Assembly: GCA_027625915.1 (NCBI GenBank)
Contig: JANTQA010000023.1
Location: 20,088,001 to 20,152,000, forward strand
Reading direction: 5' to 3'
Length of the DNA stretch: 64,000 bases
DNA from: Anaeramoeba flamelloides
Lineage: Eukaryota > Metamonada > Anaeramoebidae
Positions 11,246 to 22,478 of the stretch are shown piece after piece. Numbering within the stretch: the stretch's first letter is position 1; every line of letters begins with the position of its first letter. A program made the position numbers and the translations under genes. The notes under the pieces were generated by a model. It saw only the letters and a program-made list of their open reading frames with translations, had not been told where the DNA came from and did not search any database.

Positions 11246-11428
11246 AGGAACTATTTTCTATTAAATTTTTTTACCTGGATTTAATAGAGTTTGTGAAAAT
11301 ATTTTGTCAATTACTTAGATTTGGATACCTTATTTATTTTCACCATTAAACATATTTCTAGATAAGGAATCCTTATTGGAAATTGATCAAAAAAAAATAA
11401 TAGAGACTAATTCTTTAAGGAAAAATTT
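11246..11428 (+). repeat. Direct duplication H, second copy
   Basis: Second copy of the 10822-11000 unit, offset by about 425 bp. The copies differ at many positions, so the duplication is not recent. Confidence 0.55.
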
Positions 11429-12920
11429 ATGGTCTTACATAAAAAAAAAATATTTTTTTCTTTTTCTATAATTTATAAGAAATATTATTTTAATTTGTTT
11501 ATATAAAAAAATGAAAATTCATTTTTTAAAACCAAATTACAATTCTTACACTATTGAAATGTCACTTTTTTTTCTAATTTAATATTTGCTTTAAATAAAC
11601 CATTTAGAGTTAAAAAACGAATAAAATATTATTTTTAGGGAACATGGATGGTTCAAAAAGGGTGTTTTCTAGTGTTAAGGGACATTTGATTTGAAGAAAA
11701 CATTTGATTGTTGGAAATGTTGAGAAACTTTGTAAAAAATTGTTGATATTGATAAAATTCTTTGTCAATGAACCTATTTACCCCTTTCAATAACAAATTT
11801 TAAAAAAATAGAAAAATAAGCACAATTTTTTTTAAATGGATCTACTTTTGATATCAAATTTTTAAGGGACAAGTAATATTTTTATTTTTATTTTCAAAAG
11901 GTAATAGATCAATTATCTTTTTAATTATTTTATTAAATGTGATATAAAACATCATTTATCAATTTACAAGAAAGGCTTCGATCATATTTTGAAGGATTCA
12001 TTTGTTTCAATTAATTTCAACCCAGCAAGGAATAAATATATACTGGAAAATAAAGTTAGCCAAAACTATATATTGGACTTCAGTTATACATCTTTTATAA
12101 ATTCTTTTTTCAATGTTATCATAATTTCATGTGATTAAGTGAAGATGACTATTAAACGAATTAAGATTACAATGCCCACCTTTTCAAAATTCCAGATGTT
12201 TGAAAAAAACACTAAATTTTAGTGATCTATTTTTTTTAAAATTATTTAAAATCAATGAACTTTAGATAGAACATTAAGCACGAAAAAATAATAAATGTTA
12301 AAAAAATTTGCAGGAAAAAAAAAAATGAAAATATACACCTTTTCAGTCAAAGAGGTACAAGTTTAATTTAAAATAGAACATATTCTATGAACTAAATTTA
12401 TTATATTTCTTAAAATAAATTTTTAATTTTTAGATCCTGATCATTTTTTCTAAATATTTTTTTTTTTCATTTTCAATTTTCTTTTATTATTTTATTTTTA
12501 AAAAGTAATTTTTTTTTTTTTAAAAAAAATGTTTGATACCCTAAATAAAAATTAAGAATAATGAGACTTCTATTTTTCTTTTAAAAGTCATATATTTACT
12601 ATTTAAAAATCTAATTGTCAACAATTTTAATTTTCGAAAGTAATTGAGAAAATTTGTACAATAACCACGATAGAATGTTACCAAAAAACATTTTTTTTCA
12701 CATTATCTATTTTTTGAAATTTTTGGTTTGTTCAGGTATTTTATTTATGACTCTCAATTCTAACCTAAAATTTATTATTTCTCTTATTTTGAAAAAATCA
12801 TAGTTGGGTTGATTTTTATAAAAAATGTGAATTTTTCATTTACGGTTGTGTATTTTAAATTCTGTTCAGGTTTTTCAAATACTAATCTCAAATCTAATAT
12901 GAAAACCATTATTTCTATTA
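11429..12920. other. AT-rich intergenic stretch, nothing recognised
   Basis: Homopolymer-rich sequence with no supported gene, RNA or clear repeat. Confidence 0.5.
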
Positions 12921-13115
12921 CAACCAGTTCGACTTTTAAGGCACAAACTTCAAAAAAATTTGTATCACAATAAAAATCGTAAATTAAGACACAAAATTTG
13001 GAATTTTTATTTTTACAAATTATTTTCCTAGAATCTGGATTTTGTGCCTGAATTTGAGATTTTTATTGTGCCTTAAATTTTGTTGAAGTTTGTACCTTAA
13101 AAGTGGAACTGACTG
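12921..13115 (+). mobile_element. MITE family A, copy 2
   Basis: Left arm CAACCAGTTCGACTTTTAAG, right arm ending CTTAAAAGTGGAACTGACTG. The inner arms repeat the TTAAGGCACAAA and TTTGTGCCT type motifs in inverted order. Confidence 0.7.
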
Positions 13116-13359
13116 CATTACTAAATAATTGTAGTTTGATTTATTCTTAAAAATGGGTGAAAATTTTTCATTTTTAACTGGAGAACTTTAGGTGAAAGGT
13201 TGTTTAAATTAAAACCCAAGCATGGAAAAAAAATCTAAAGATAAAAAAGTCCCCAAAAAAAGATAAAAATTCATTATTTCAATTTAATTTAGTAATACCC
13301 TTTCATAGAAATACTTGATATAATTTTAAAATTGAAGAAATATGATTCTTTTTAGACTA

Positions 13360-13554
13360 CAGTAACTACCTCTTTTAAGTCAGAATCTTTCAACGAAAAT
13401 TAAGACACAATAAAAACCAGGAATTGAGGCATATTTTTTGTTATTTTTTTACACAATTTCTTTTATTAGTTTTTGAATTTTGTGCCTTAATTTGAGATTT
13501 ATATAGTGCATTAAATTTTATTGAACATTTGAACCTTAAAGGCAGTACTGACTA
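13360..13554 (+). mobile_element. MITE family A, copy 3
   Basis: Palindromic element with a left arm starting CAGTAACTACCTCTTTTAAG and a right arm ending GGCAGTACTGACTA, flanked by TA. Diverged from consensus. Confidence 0.65.
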
Positions 13555-13955
13555 TATTAAAAAAATAGATTCAAATCATCTCTCCAGTCCGTTAGAAAAA
13601 AATTCAAAAATATTTATAATAAAAAATGAATAACAATATTTCAGAAAAATTTCCTTTTTTTTCTCGATTCTCAGTAATATCTAATAAATTTGAAAACCAT
13701 TTTTAATTTTTTTTTTATGTATAATAACATTTTCTATATTTACTTGATTCAAAAATACTCAATTTAGAGATAAATTTTTCGAAAACATTCCCTATGTTGT
13801 ACAATAAAAAAGTTCGGATTTTTAGTATTTATATTTTTAAATTAGAAAAAACAGAAAAAAACATATCTGAATGACATTTTTATTTTTAGGAAATTTCAAA
13901 ACAAGGAATTTCAAAAAGTGTGTATACAATAAATATCTTTTCAAAATTTGGTATA

Positions 13956-14151
13956 TCAGCAATTTTGAAATTTAATATACAAACTTTCACGAAAATTAAG
14001 GCACAATAAAAAACCCAATTTAAAGAACAAAAATTCAGAATCTAAATTAATAATTTGTAAAAAAAAAATCAAAATTTTGTAACTTAATATGTGAATTATT
14101 TTTCTATCTTAAATTTCATTGAAGTGCGTGTATTAAATTTGAAACTGACTG
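13956..14151 (+). mobile_element. MITE family A, copy 4
   Basis: The left arm is degenerate but keeps ACAAACTTTCACGAAAATTA. The right arm ends AAATTTGAAACTGACTG followed by TA. Confidence 0.6.
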
Positions 14152-14805
14152 TATAATATAATACAAGAAAAATAAAAAATAAACATGGACTCTTTTTGAA
14201 TCTAAAACAAACATTATAATCATAATTTATTCAACTTCCAAGTGAATTGAAATGAAAACGACAAATAATCTAATTAAAAAATTAAACTTTTCTATATGAA
14301 AAACTAAAATAACATTTTTTTTTCGAAAATAAATAGATTTTACAAAAAAAAAACAAAAAAATCTAAAAAAACCTTGATATTTTTTTATTCTCAATAATTT
14401 ATGAAATTTCTTGAAATTAAAAAGTTTAAACAATACCCTTTTCCAAATATTCAGTGTATAAAGAACCAATTGTTCTTATTAAAATCAGGTATTTGATAAT
14501 ATTTTTATTTTATTTTTATTTTGGATAATTATTAATTTGAATGTATTTTTTTATTAGAAAACAATTAAACAATTGAGATATAATATTGTAATTGAATCTT
14601 GGTTGTAATCTTTTGATAATTACCAACCATTGTAATAAATAAAATAAGATTGGTTTATTAATTATTGATTTAAAATAACAAAATTCAAAAAGTATTTCTC
14701 TAGATTAAAATTAGAATTTTCAAGGTTTTGAAAAGGAATTTTTTTAAATTTTTTTATTTTTATTGTTTGGTGATTATTTATATATTTTCAATATGTATTT
14801 TTTAT
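14152..14805. other. AT-rich intergenic stretch, nothing recognised
   Basis: An 80-codon open frame on the minus strand (14227-14469) is made of Phe/Lys/Ile codons as expected by chance at this base composition. No gene is called. Confidence 0.5.
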
Positions 14806-14975
14806 AACCGTTTCGCTTTTAAAGTATTTATTTTGATAGAAATTTAAGTTATATTTTTTGGAAAAATATTGTTATACAAATTATTTTCCGAGAATCTGAA
14901 TTTTGATAACTTAATTTGGAAATTTTTTGTTCCTTAACAGCTCTTGAAAGATTGGTGTTAAAAGTGGGAATGGAT
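14806..14975 (+). mobile_element. MITE family A, copy 5 (degraded)
   Basis: Recognised by the internal order of family A motifs (TTTCGCTTTTAAAGTATTTA on the left, TAAAAGTGGGAATGG on the right). The ends are poorly conserved. Confidence 0.45.
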
Positions 14976-15023
14976 AAGTGGCCACTGGGATAGTTAATAT
15001 AGTTTATATTTCAAATTATTTTA

Positions 15024-15209
15024 CAGTCACACACACTTTTAAAGTACACACCTGTAACATAAATTATTACTACAAAAAAATCTCAAAACAAGAATTTTCT
15101 TTTAATCAAAATATTTGCTTAGAATTTTAATTTTGATGCCTTAATTTATGAATTTTTTAGTGAACGTAATTTTCCTTGAATATTTGTGTCTTAAAAGCTG
15201 AGCAGGTTG
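15024..15209 (+). mobile_element. MITE family A, copy 6
   Basis: Left arm CAGTCACACACACTTTTAAAG, right arm GTCTTAAAAGCTGAGCAGGTTG, with TA on both sides. Diverged. Confidence 0.55.
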
Positions 15210-16670
15210 TATTGTTGTACATAAATAAAAAATCAACTAATAACATTGATAAAATTTACAATAAATCAATAATGTTCTTAATTAATAAACCAAAATTCAA
15301 AATTGTCCACACAGCTAAAATGGTCCAAAAAATCACAATAATACAATTCCATTCAAATTCGAAGTAATTTTGATTGTTGAAAAATATGAAAATCATTTTT
15401 TCATCTTTTAGTTTTTGTTTTCATTTCATTATTTGAATTATGGAATTTTTTTTGTTTGATAAAAAATTTTTAAACAATTGATATTAGGTTAAAGCCAAGT
15501 TGTTCAAAATAGAAGAACTCAAATAAAATTAGTTGGTAGTATCTAACCATTTGATCGATCAATAATTCATAATCACAATTTAAACAAATTTACCAATGCA
15601 TTTTTTTTGTTTTGCCCTCATCTAAAATTTTTAACACACCCATGATTTATTTGTATTGATATTTATTTATTTTTTGTTTTGTGAGTATTGTAATTTATAA
15701 AAAAGTTTTAGCATTTCAATTAGCCAATAGTTCTAATTTGGCATTTCTTTGAGAATTGATTAAATAAGTTTTTTTTCTTCACAAATTGAATTTGGGCGTG
15801 TTAAAAATTTTGAATTGGGGTTTACTTTATCTTTAGTAAATATTTAAAATAGAAAAAAAATACAAAAAACTAAAAAAATTAATTTTTTTCGTAAAAATAA
15901 TGTTTATATTGATCTTTGGAGAAATGATATCATACACTTAAACCAAAATAAATGGATGTAATTATTCCTGTGTCTGGAGAATTTGTTCAGACAGTACATT
16001 CATAGCAGATAACAAAAATATAAACTACAAATACTCTGTTTTATATAAAAATAATTTATTAAAATTTATGTAGATCATTTACTCCTGAATAATATAGAAG
16101 GGTATCATTTTTAAAGGATCTGTAGAATTCATTAAAGAACTTGTTAAATTTATTGACATTAGTTGTAAGTTTGAATTGCTTTTAAAAGGTGTTCTGGTGA
16201 GATGGTGATGGTAGTTATTGATTTTTGAAGTATTGAAAAGTACAATAAAATATAACACAATCAAATAAATTCAAAATATTTGTGTTTCGGATATTTATGT
16301 GTATGGTGTCCACATTCACACCTGTGTTCGATTAGGTAAAATTGTATTCTATTATATGTCTGAAATAGTAATTATATTATATAATTGATTAGTTTGAAAT
16401 AGTTTATATAACATGAGAATTTCTTCACTTTTTTAGGTTTGGAAATTTTTATATTTTTTAATAAAACCATTTGTTTTTTGATAAAACTTGTTGATTAGGC
16501 ATTAACAGTAAGTGTTTTTCTGATGTTATTTTAAATTTATTGATTTTTTTATTCAGTTAAGGGTGTTGTGTTTTGGTTGATGTTCTTATTAAAAAAAAAC
16601 TGATAGATTTTTGTAAAAATCGATATTTATAAATTAAATTTTAATTTTTCATACTCTTAATGTCTATTTA
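15210..16670. other. AT-rich intergenic stretch upstream of the tRNA gene
   Basis: 15530-15840 loosely resembles repeats G and a block near 21000-21110. Open frames at 15176-15367 and 16079-16264 show no family features. The minus strand at 16160-16340 has overlapping open patches of less AT-rich sequence, but no consistent gene model emerges. Confidence 0.4.
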
Positions 16671-16743
16671 GCTTCGCTAGCTCAGTCGGCAGAGCGTCAG
16701 GCTTTTAACCTGAATGTCGCGGGTTCGAGCCCCGCGCGGAGCT
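16671..16743 (+). tRNA. tRNA-Lys (anticodon UUU)
   Basis: A 73-nt cloverleaf. Acceptor stem GCTTCGC/GCGGAGC has one U-G pair, and the D arm is GCTCAGTCGGCAGAGC. Anticodon stem TCAGG/CCTGA encloses the loop CTTTTAA with anticodon TTT, which reads AAA/AAG. The T arm is GCGGG-TTCGAGC-CCCGC. The discriminator base is U. Pol III boxes are intact: TAGCTCAGTCGG for box A and GGTTCGAGCCC for box B. There is no intron. It stands out as a GC-rich island, and a T6 run at 16747-16752 follows. Confidence 0.96.
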
Positions 16744-16746
16744 TTC

Positions 16747-16752
16747 TTTTTT
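16747..16752 (+). terminator. Pol III terminator of the Lys tRNA
   Basis: Six T residues four bases after the tRNA 3' end, with a second T7 run beginning at 16754. Confidence 0.65.
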
Positions 16753-17602
16753 GTTTTTTTAGCTTCTCTTATAACTTTTTAATGTCTTGAGGTGTTGTAC
16801 TTTATTAAAAGTTTGACAACTTTTTTTCAGGACTACTAATAATTTTGTTAAAAAGAGATTAAAAAAAAAATTATTTTTTCAGATCAAAAAAAATTTTCAA
16901 AACAAAAATTCTTTATATTTTGATTTAAATCAAACTGCACAATACTCACCGACTGTGTCTCTTTTGGAATTTTAGATTTTGTGTTTTTATTTTTCATTTT
17001 ATATTTTTGAAAACTATTTTCTTTTTGAATATTTAATATAAAAATTATTCTACTTTTCAAAAATTTTTCTCATTTCATCGACTTTTTCTGATAAATGTTA
17101 TTCAATTTTTTGAACTATATCTGAAGATTTTCTTAATTAGACAATGCTGAGTGATGAATTTTTTCAAAAAACAAAAGCCTAAACTCCAAAATATAATCAA
17201 TGACAAATTAGATTTTTTTAATGGTCAATTTAATTATCAAATTTTATAATTATTTCTCTGATTTACCAAAAAAAAAAAAGAAAAGAATAAATGAAATTGA
17301 CACTAAAAAAAAATAATTGTTTTGGGAGTATTTGAGATTTAATCATTGGATCAAAAGTATTCAAATCATTTATACTTGAAGAATATTATATAAAATTGAA
17401 CAATTATAATAGTAATATTGATACTAAGAAATTTTTGTCAGAGAAGTCAAGAGATATACAAATTTAATGTAAGTAAACAATATTTTGGTAGCTAAAACCC
17501 GATTTTTTTACTTAAAAGAATGTTATTAAAGGAATAGTTTTTTAAAAATTTAAGTTTGGGTTTTTATTGGGATATTAACAAGTATGAAACCATTTTCTCC
17601 CG
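16753..17602. other. AT-rich intergenic stretch, nothing recognised
   Basis: Homopolymer-rich sequence without a supported gene or repeat. Confidence 0.5.
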
Positions 17603-17814
17603 CAATCAGACCCACTTTCAAGACAAAAACTTTCAAATGAAATTAATGCACAAAAAAAAAAAATACAAATTGTAGTAAAAAATCTGGGATCTAGTAAAAT
17701 TATTTGAGTAAAAAACCATTCCCAAAAAAATGTGCCATAATTTGTTTTTTTTTTTTGTACCTTAAATTTGGTTGTATTTTTGTACCATAAAGTTTGAACT
17801 GGCCCTCTGAAAAT
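17603..17814 (+). mobile_element. MITE family A, copy 7 (diverged)
   Basis: Left arm CAATCAGACCCACTTTCAAG, right arm GTACCATAAAGTTTGAACTGG, with inner ACTTTCAAATGAAATTAATG and matching complements. Confidence 0.55.
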
Positions 17815-18248
17815 GAAATCAACGTGAAATTTTTGACCCTGTTTAGTAGATTAATACCAACATACAAATATCAGTAACACTAAAAGTTTATTTTATCAAT
17901 TTTTATCAGAAAAATCTCACCATGTCATATTCTATTGTCGGTATAGTATATTCTTCCATAAAAAATATATTGGAATATTCGAATGTACATAACCCATAAA
18001 ATTTGATCAAGAAAAATAATTGTAAAATTTTCTATCTGACTTATATTTCATATTAAATTTTGAAAGATAAATGATAAAATGAGAAAAAACTTTAATTCGA
18101 TATCTAATTTTATATTTTATTTGAAACTATTTTTTTTTTTTTCTTTTTGATGGGTTATTGAATTTATTTATGAAAAGAATTTAATTAATCATATGTTGTG
18201 GTTTTTTAAATTGGTGAAAGTTTTCTTTATCTAGGTATTTTGATTATA

Positions 18249-18447
18249 GTTAGTTCCACTTTCCAATGACAGCTTTTAACAAAATTTATGAAACAAAAAA
18301 AACAAATTTATGAACATTTTTTGGTATTTTTTGGTATTTTTTTTTTTTTTTACTTAAATAATTTTACTCAAATTCAGATTCTGTACTTTAATTTTGATTT
18401 TTCTTTGTGTCTTGATTTTTCTTCAAATTTTGTACCTGAAAAGAGGT
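18249..18447 (+). mobile_element. MITE family A, copy 8 (diverged)
   Basis: Left arm GTTAGTTCCACTTTCC, right arm TTTGTACCTGAAAAGAGGTA. The 60-codon open frame across it (18288-18470) is not a gene. Confidence 0.5.
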
Positions 18448-20189
18448 ATGAATTTTTTTTTTTTTTGTAATAATTTAGAAGAAATATACTTCATTTCACA
18501 CCCAGATAGAAAGCCAAAAAATGAAAATTTTGCTTTAAGGGGGTAGTAATTTTTGAAAATAAAATGTAATCTTGTCAAGATCTTGAATTTTTTTTTTTTT
18601 TATAATTATGTTTCGACTGATGAAATGGGTGAGTTAGCCTCATTTAAATAATTTATTGATTTTAGTCTATTTTTTGAAATTCAAAATTTACATGTTTCCA
18701 ATATAAGACGAAAATAAGTAACCTATTTTTTTGTTTAAGAATAAAGTTAATTCTTGAAAATTGGAAAAGAAATTTGAAGATTTTATGTTGGAAAGTGTTG
18801 GTTATGTTATTATTGTGAGAATGGAGCAATCAAAGAAAATTTACTAAATCAAAAAGAGAAGAAGAAAAATAATTAAAACATTAAAGTAAAAAAAAAATTT
18901 ATATCATTCACATGACCAAATTAAAAATTATCCAAGTTCTGAAACAGGAGGAGTAAAAACCCGATAGAAAGATTATTAATAATAAGATTCCACAAAATTT
19001 GATTAATAAATTGGTATTCCACGACTCCGAAAAGTGGGGCCGAAAGTATTTATTTTGAAAGCAAATTTTTAATTTTGTTACTTTTTCTTTGATTAATATT
19101 TCAATTAAAAACTCCGCCAAGAAAAATAAATGAAGTGTGGGTGATTCAATAAATGAATGTTTAATAGAAGCTTAACTACATTTTATCAATTAAATTGAGA
19201 TCTATTATACATTATAAATTTTTTCTTCATTGTTTGAAAAAGTTGTTTTCTGATTTTAAAAAAATGAAAAAAAATTACAAAAAAATTTTCAATTTTTAAA
19301 AATTTTTTTAACAAATTGTTTGGCATTATTCACAAGAATCCTTATAACAATTCAATTCATTTTTGGCAGAAAAAAAAATGATTTTGAATTTTGAGGATAA
19401 AATTAACTAATTCTAAAATATCTTCAAGTAAATTTTATTTTGATAAATCGCATTTTGTCTTAATACAAAAACAAAATTTCAGAGAAAAATTCTTACATGG
19501 GTTTAAAACTTTTATTATTATAACTACTCTTCTTAAAAAAATACAATTATTTTTTAATCCGTTGAATATATGAATTTTTTTTGTTAACTAAAAGTTTTAT
19601 CTCAAAAAAGAAAAAAAAATCTTTATATTAATATTATTGGTAACAATGAAATTTTATAGTATATAGTGATCAAAATTCCCACAAATGAGGTAAAAACTAG
19701 ATAGATTGTGAGAAATAAAATGAATTTAATAATTTTCTTTTTCAGAAAAAATGGAAAAAAAAATTGATCTCACTAAACGAATTTTCTTTTATGGCTTTCT
19801 TAGTTGATCAGAATTTTTTGACACTTGGGATCTAGATAATTTGTAAGTAGAGAATACCAACAATAACATATTTAAAAATTTTACCTTGTTGTCATAGAAG
19901 ACTTATCCCTTAATATTACGAATAAACCAGTGTACAATTATTTAGAAATTAGAGAAATAATAAAATTCCGTTCATGGTTGAGATTCATAAAAGAGATGTC
20001 TGTGCAAACCATAAATTTCAAAAAAAAAAAGGTTAAAATAATTTCAGTGACTTTTCATTGGAACCTCTCACAAAATTTCTCAATTTCTTTACAAAAACAC
20101 AACTTGTTGAAAAATAAGATTGTTCAAGTGTTAATTTATTTATTTTCCAAGAAAATACAGAGCAATAATTTTATAAAAATTAATTTTCT
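18448..20189. other. AT-rich intergenic stretch, no gene recognised
   Basis: A 70-codon open frame on the minus strand (18908-19120) contains a slightly GC-richer patch (CTCCGAAAAGTGGGGCCG) but no recognisable domain. No other signal is seen. Confidence 0.4.
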
Positions 20190-20235
20190 GAAGTTTCATT
20201 ACAGAAAGTTTGTACCTTAAAAGTGGAACTAGCTG
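20190..20235 (+). mobile_element. MITE family A, copy 9 (right end only recognisable)
   Basis: The right arm GAAAGTTTGTACCTTAAAAG followed by TGGAACTAGCTG and TA is clear. The left half, somewhere after about 20000, is too diverged to place. Confidence 0.45.
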
Positions 20236-21119
20236 TATTTTTTTTTTTTTTAATTATCTTTTTTAAAAAATAAAAGGGAAAAAAAAAGAAAAAAAATCGA
20301 AAAACAAAAAAAAAAAAAAAAAGTGATGGAATTTGAAAAAAATGATCTTAAAAATTGGAGGAAATGATTTTGAACCAAAAATTGAAATTTTATTTTGAGA
20401 AGAATAATGAATTAAACTTGTGGGATATATTCCATATCTTCAATGAAGTTGGTTCCCAAATAGACTGTAAAGGGGCTTAGGTTACAATTTGAAACAATCG
20501 TATGTGTTAGTTTGTTTTTTTTTTTTTTTTGAAATATCTTTAGATAATTGGTGTACTGTAAAATTCTCAATTAAATTTGAATTCGATAATAGGGGAAAAA
20601 ATTGAAATTATATTCATTTTAAAGTTTAAATACAAGATTCAGGTGTCAAAAAATGTAATTTTTTTTTTTTTTTTCTTTAACAGAATTTTTTTCCAATAAA
20701 ATAGATTACAAATTCTGAAGTATTTTGAATTATTGTGTTCATTTTTTAACGTTTTTGGGGGTGGAAAAAACACAAAAAGATAAAATTTTCTGATCATAAA
20801 AAAGGTAACCATCTGAATTTTATTCAAAACTAAAATTCAAATAAACATTTCTTTCATGGTATAAAGTGACAATTATTTGATACGGGATCCATGTATTTTT
20901 TATTTTATAATTTAGATTGGAAATATTTAAATAAGAAATCCCAGTGAATTTTATCTAGGTTTTTGTTATGTTTGCTATGCGGGTGGGAGTTTACAATAAA
21001 TGTGTATTAAGGTTTAAAATGCAATCCAACGTTTTGAAAACACCAAAATTCAATTTTTGTAAAAAAATAATCTTGTTTTATCAATTCTCAAAGAAATTTC
21101 AAATTGGGGGCATTCATTA
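20236..21119. other. AT-rich intergenic stretch, weak repeat remnant
   Basis: Long A and T runs. The block at 21000-21110 is the inverted relative of sequence near 15730-15800 (AATTTCTTTGAGAATTGAT type). No gene is seen. Confidence 0.4.
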
Positions 21120-21315
21120 CAGTCAATCCAACTTTTAAAATACAAACTTTCAACTAGATTTAAGGCAAAAAAAAATCTAATTTTATAATTCATTTTTTGG
21201 ATTTTTTTTTTCAACGAATTATTTTACAAAAATTCTAATTTTATGCTTTAATTTGAGAATTTTTTTTGTGTCTTAAATCTAGTTGAAAGTTTATGTCTTA
21301 AAACCGGGGTTGGTT
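21120..21315 (+). mobile_element. MITE family A, copy 10
   Basis: Left arm CAGTCAATCCAACTTTTAAAA, right arm TGTCTTAAAACCGGGGTTGGTTA, flanked by TA. Confidence 0.65.
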
Positions 21316-22301
21316 ATAAATCAAATTGTTCACACTTTTTTATAAACACTAATACTCACAAAATAAAAAATAAATAATTATCAATGCTGATAAATCAAGG
21401 TATGTGTTAGATATTTTGGAGATGCGCTAAACAAAAAAAAAAAACTTGGTAAATTTTTCAAAATTCTAAAGGGAATCATTAATCAATTGGGCCCATGCCA
21501 TCATAAACTTATTTTATTTGGGTTCATTTAATTAAAAGGACTCATTTTTTATCATAATATCAACTATTCGAAAGAAGAAAAAAAATTGATTGAATGAAGC
21601 CACTTTACTCAATTTCAAAAAATTAAATATTAAACAAATAACTAAAGGTTATGAAAAAATTATTTATATATTTTTCAAAAATGAAAATTATTCCCAATTT
21701 GAACGAAATTATATTATTGTGATTCTTTGGTCACATTTAATTATGTGGAAATTTTTTTATTTTAGTTGATTTTCTATTTAATTGTTTGGTTGTTATTAAG
21801 TATTTATACATCTGTATAATAATGTGATGGTTAAGAATCCTTCATAAAAGTCAATTTTTGTGGGTGAAAAAAGATAATATATATAATTTTATCATATCAA
21901 GAATGGGTGTTCTAAAAGGGTTCGACATGATACTACAAATGGTATATTTTCATTTTGATCTAGGTAAATGTGATCTTTTATCAAAAGGTACAGGATATTA
22001 TTTTCGCAAAAAAATGAAGTGTTTTTTTTGTTTTTTAATTTTTTGTATTTCAGCAAATGCTAACTTGATGTGTGGTTATGATGGGGTAGGTGTCTCAATT
22101 GAAGTATGGGTTGATTTTTACAGTGTTTGTGTAGAAAGGTGTTGATAACTTGCTTTTTTTGTAAAAACTCATTTGATAAATAACTTCTTATGGTAACTCA
22201 ATTCCAAAACAATTGAACATTAAAAACCAAATATTGTAAATAAAAATTTTTATAAATTGGAGTCACAACCGTTACAATGCTACCATAAAATATTAAATAA
22301 T
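21316..22301. other. Intergenic stretch with a weak open frame
   Basis: A 95-codon frame (21858-22145) includes an acceptor-like TTTTGTATTTCAG followed by Gly/Cys-rich codons. No family is recognised and no donor partner can be fixed. Left uncalled. Confidence 0.35.
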
Positions 22302-22478
22302 ATACAATTGTGTTTTCTATTCTTATTTTCCATTTTCAAAAAATTCGGAAATAAAAGTTAATATCCAAAAATTAAAATTTTATAAATGAACTATTATTCA
22401 AAATTTTGTTTTTGGATATTAACTTTTATTTCCGAATTTTTTGAAAATGGAAAATAAGAATAGAAAACACAATTGTAT
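22302..22478 (+). mobile_element. Foldback element with perfect ~70-bp arms
   Basis: The left arm (22302-22371) and right arm (22409-22478) are exact reverse complements over about 70 bases, separated by 37 bases. The arms start ATACAATTGTGTTTTCTATT and run inward to GTTAATATCCAAAAA. Perfect arms in such a variable background imply a recent insertion or gene conversion between arms. It has no coding capacity. A MITE or snapback element is likely. No second copy was noticed. Confidence 0.85.

Noticed and set aside
16160-16340. Minus-strand patch whose translation includes TISPEHLLKAIQ, resembling the NC2-beta/NF-YB histone fold, and a nearby His/Cys-rich patch
   Set aside because: No upstream exon with the rest of the fold exists, the frame stops right after, and a CTCACCAG acceptor-like site interrupts the motif. 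Most likely chance.
21858-22145. 95-codon frame ending in Gly/Cys-rich residues reminiscent of EGF-like repeats
   Set aside because: Cysteine spacing does not fit EGF, and splice partners cannot be fixed.
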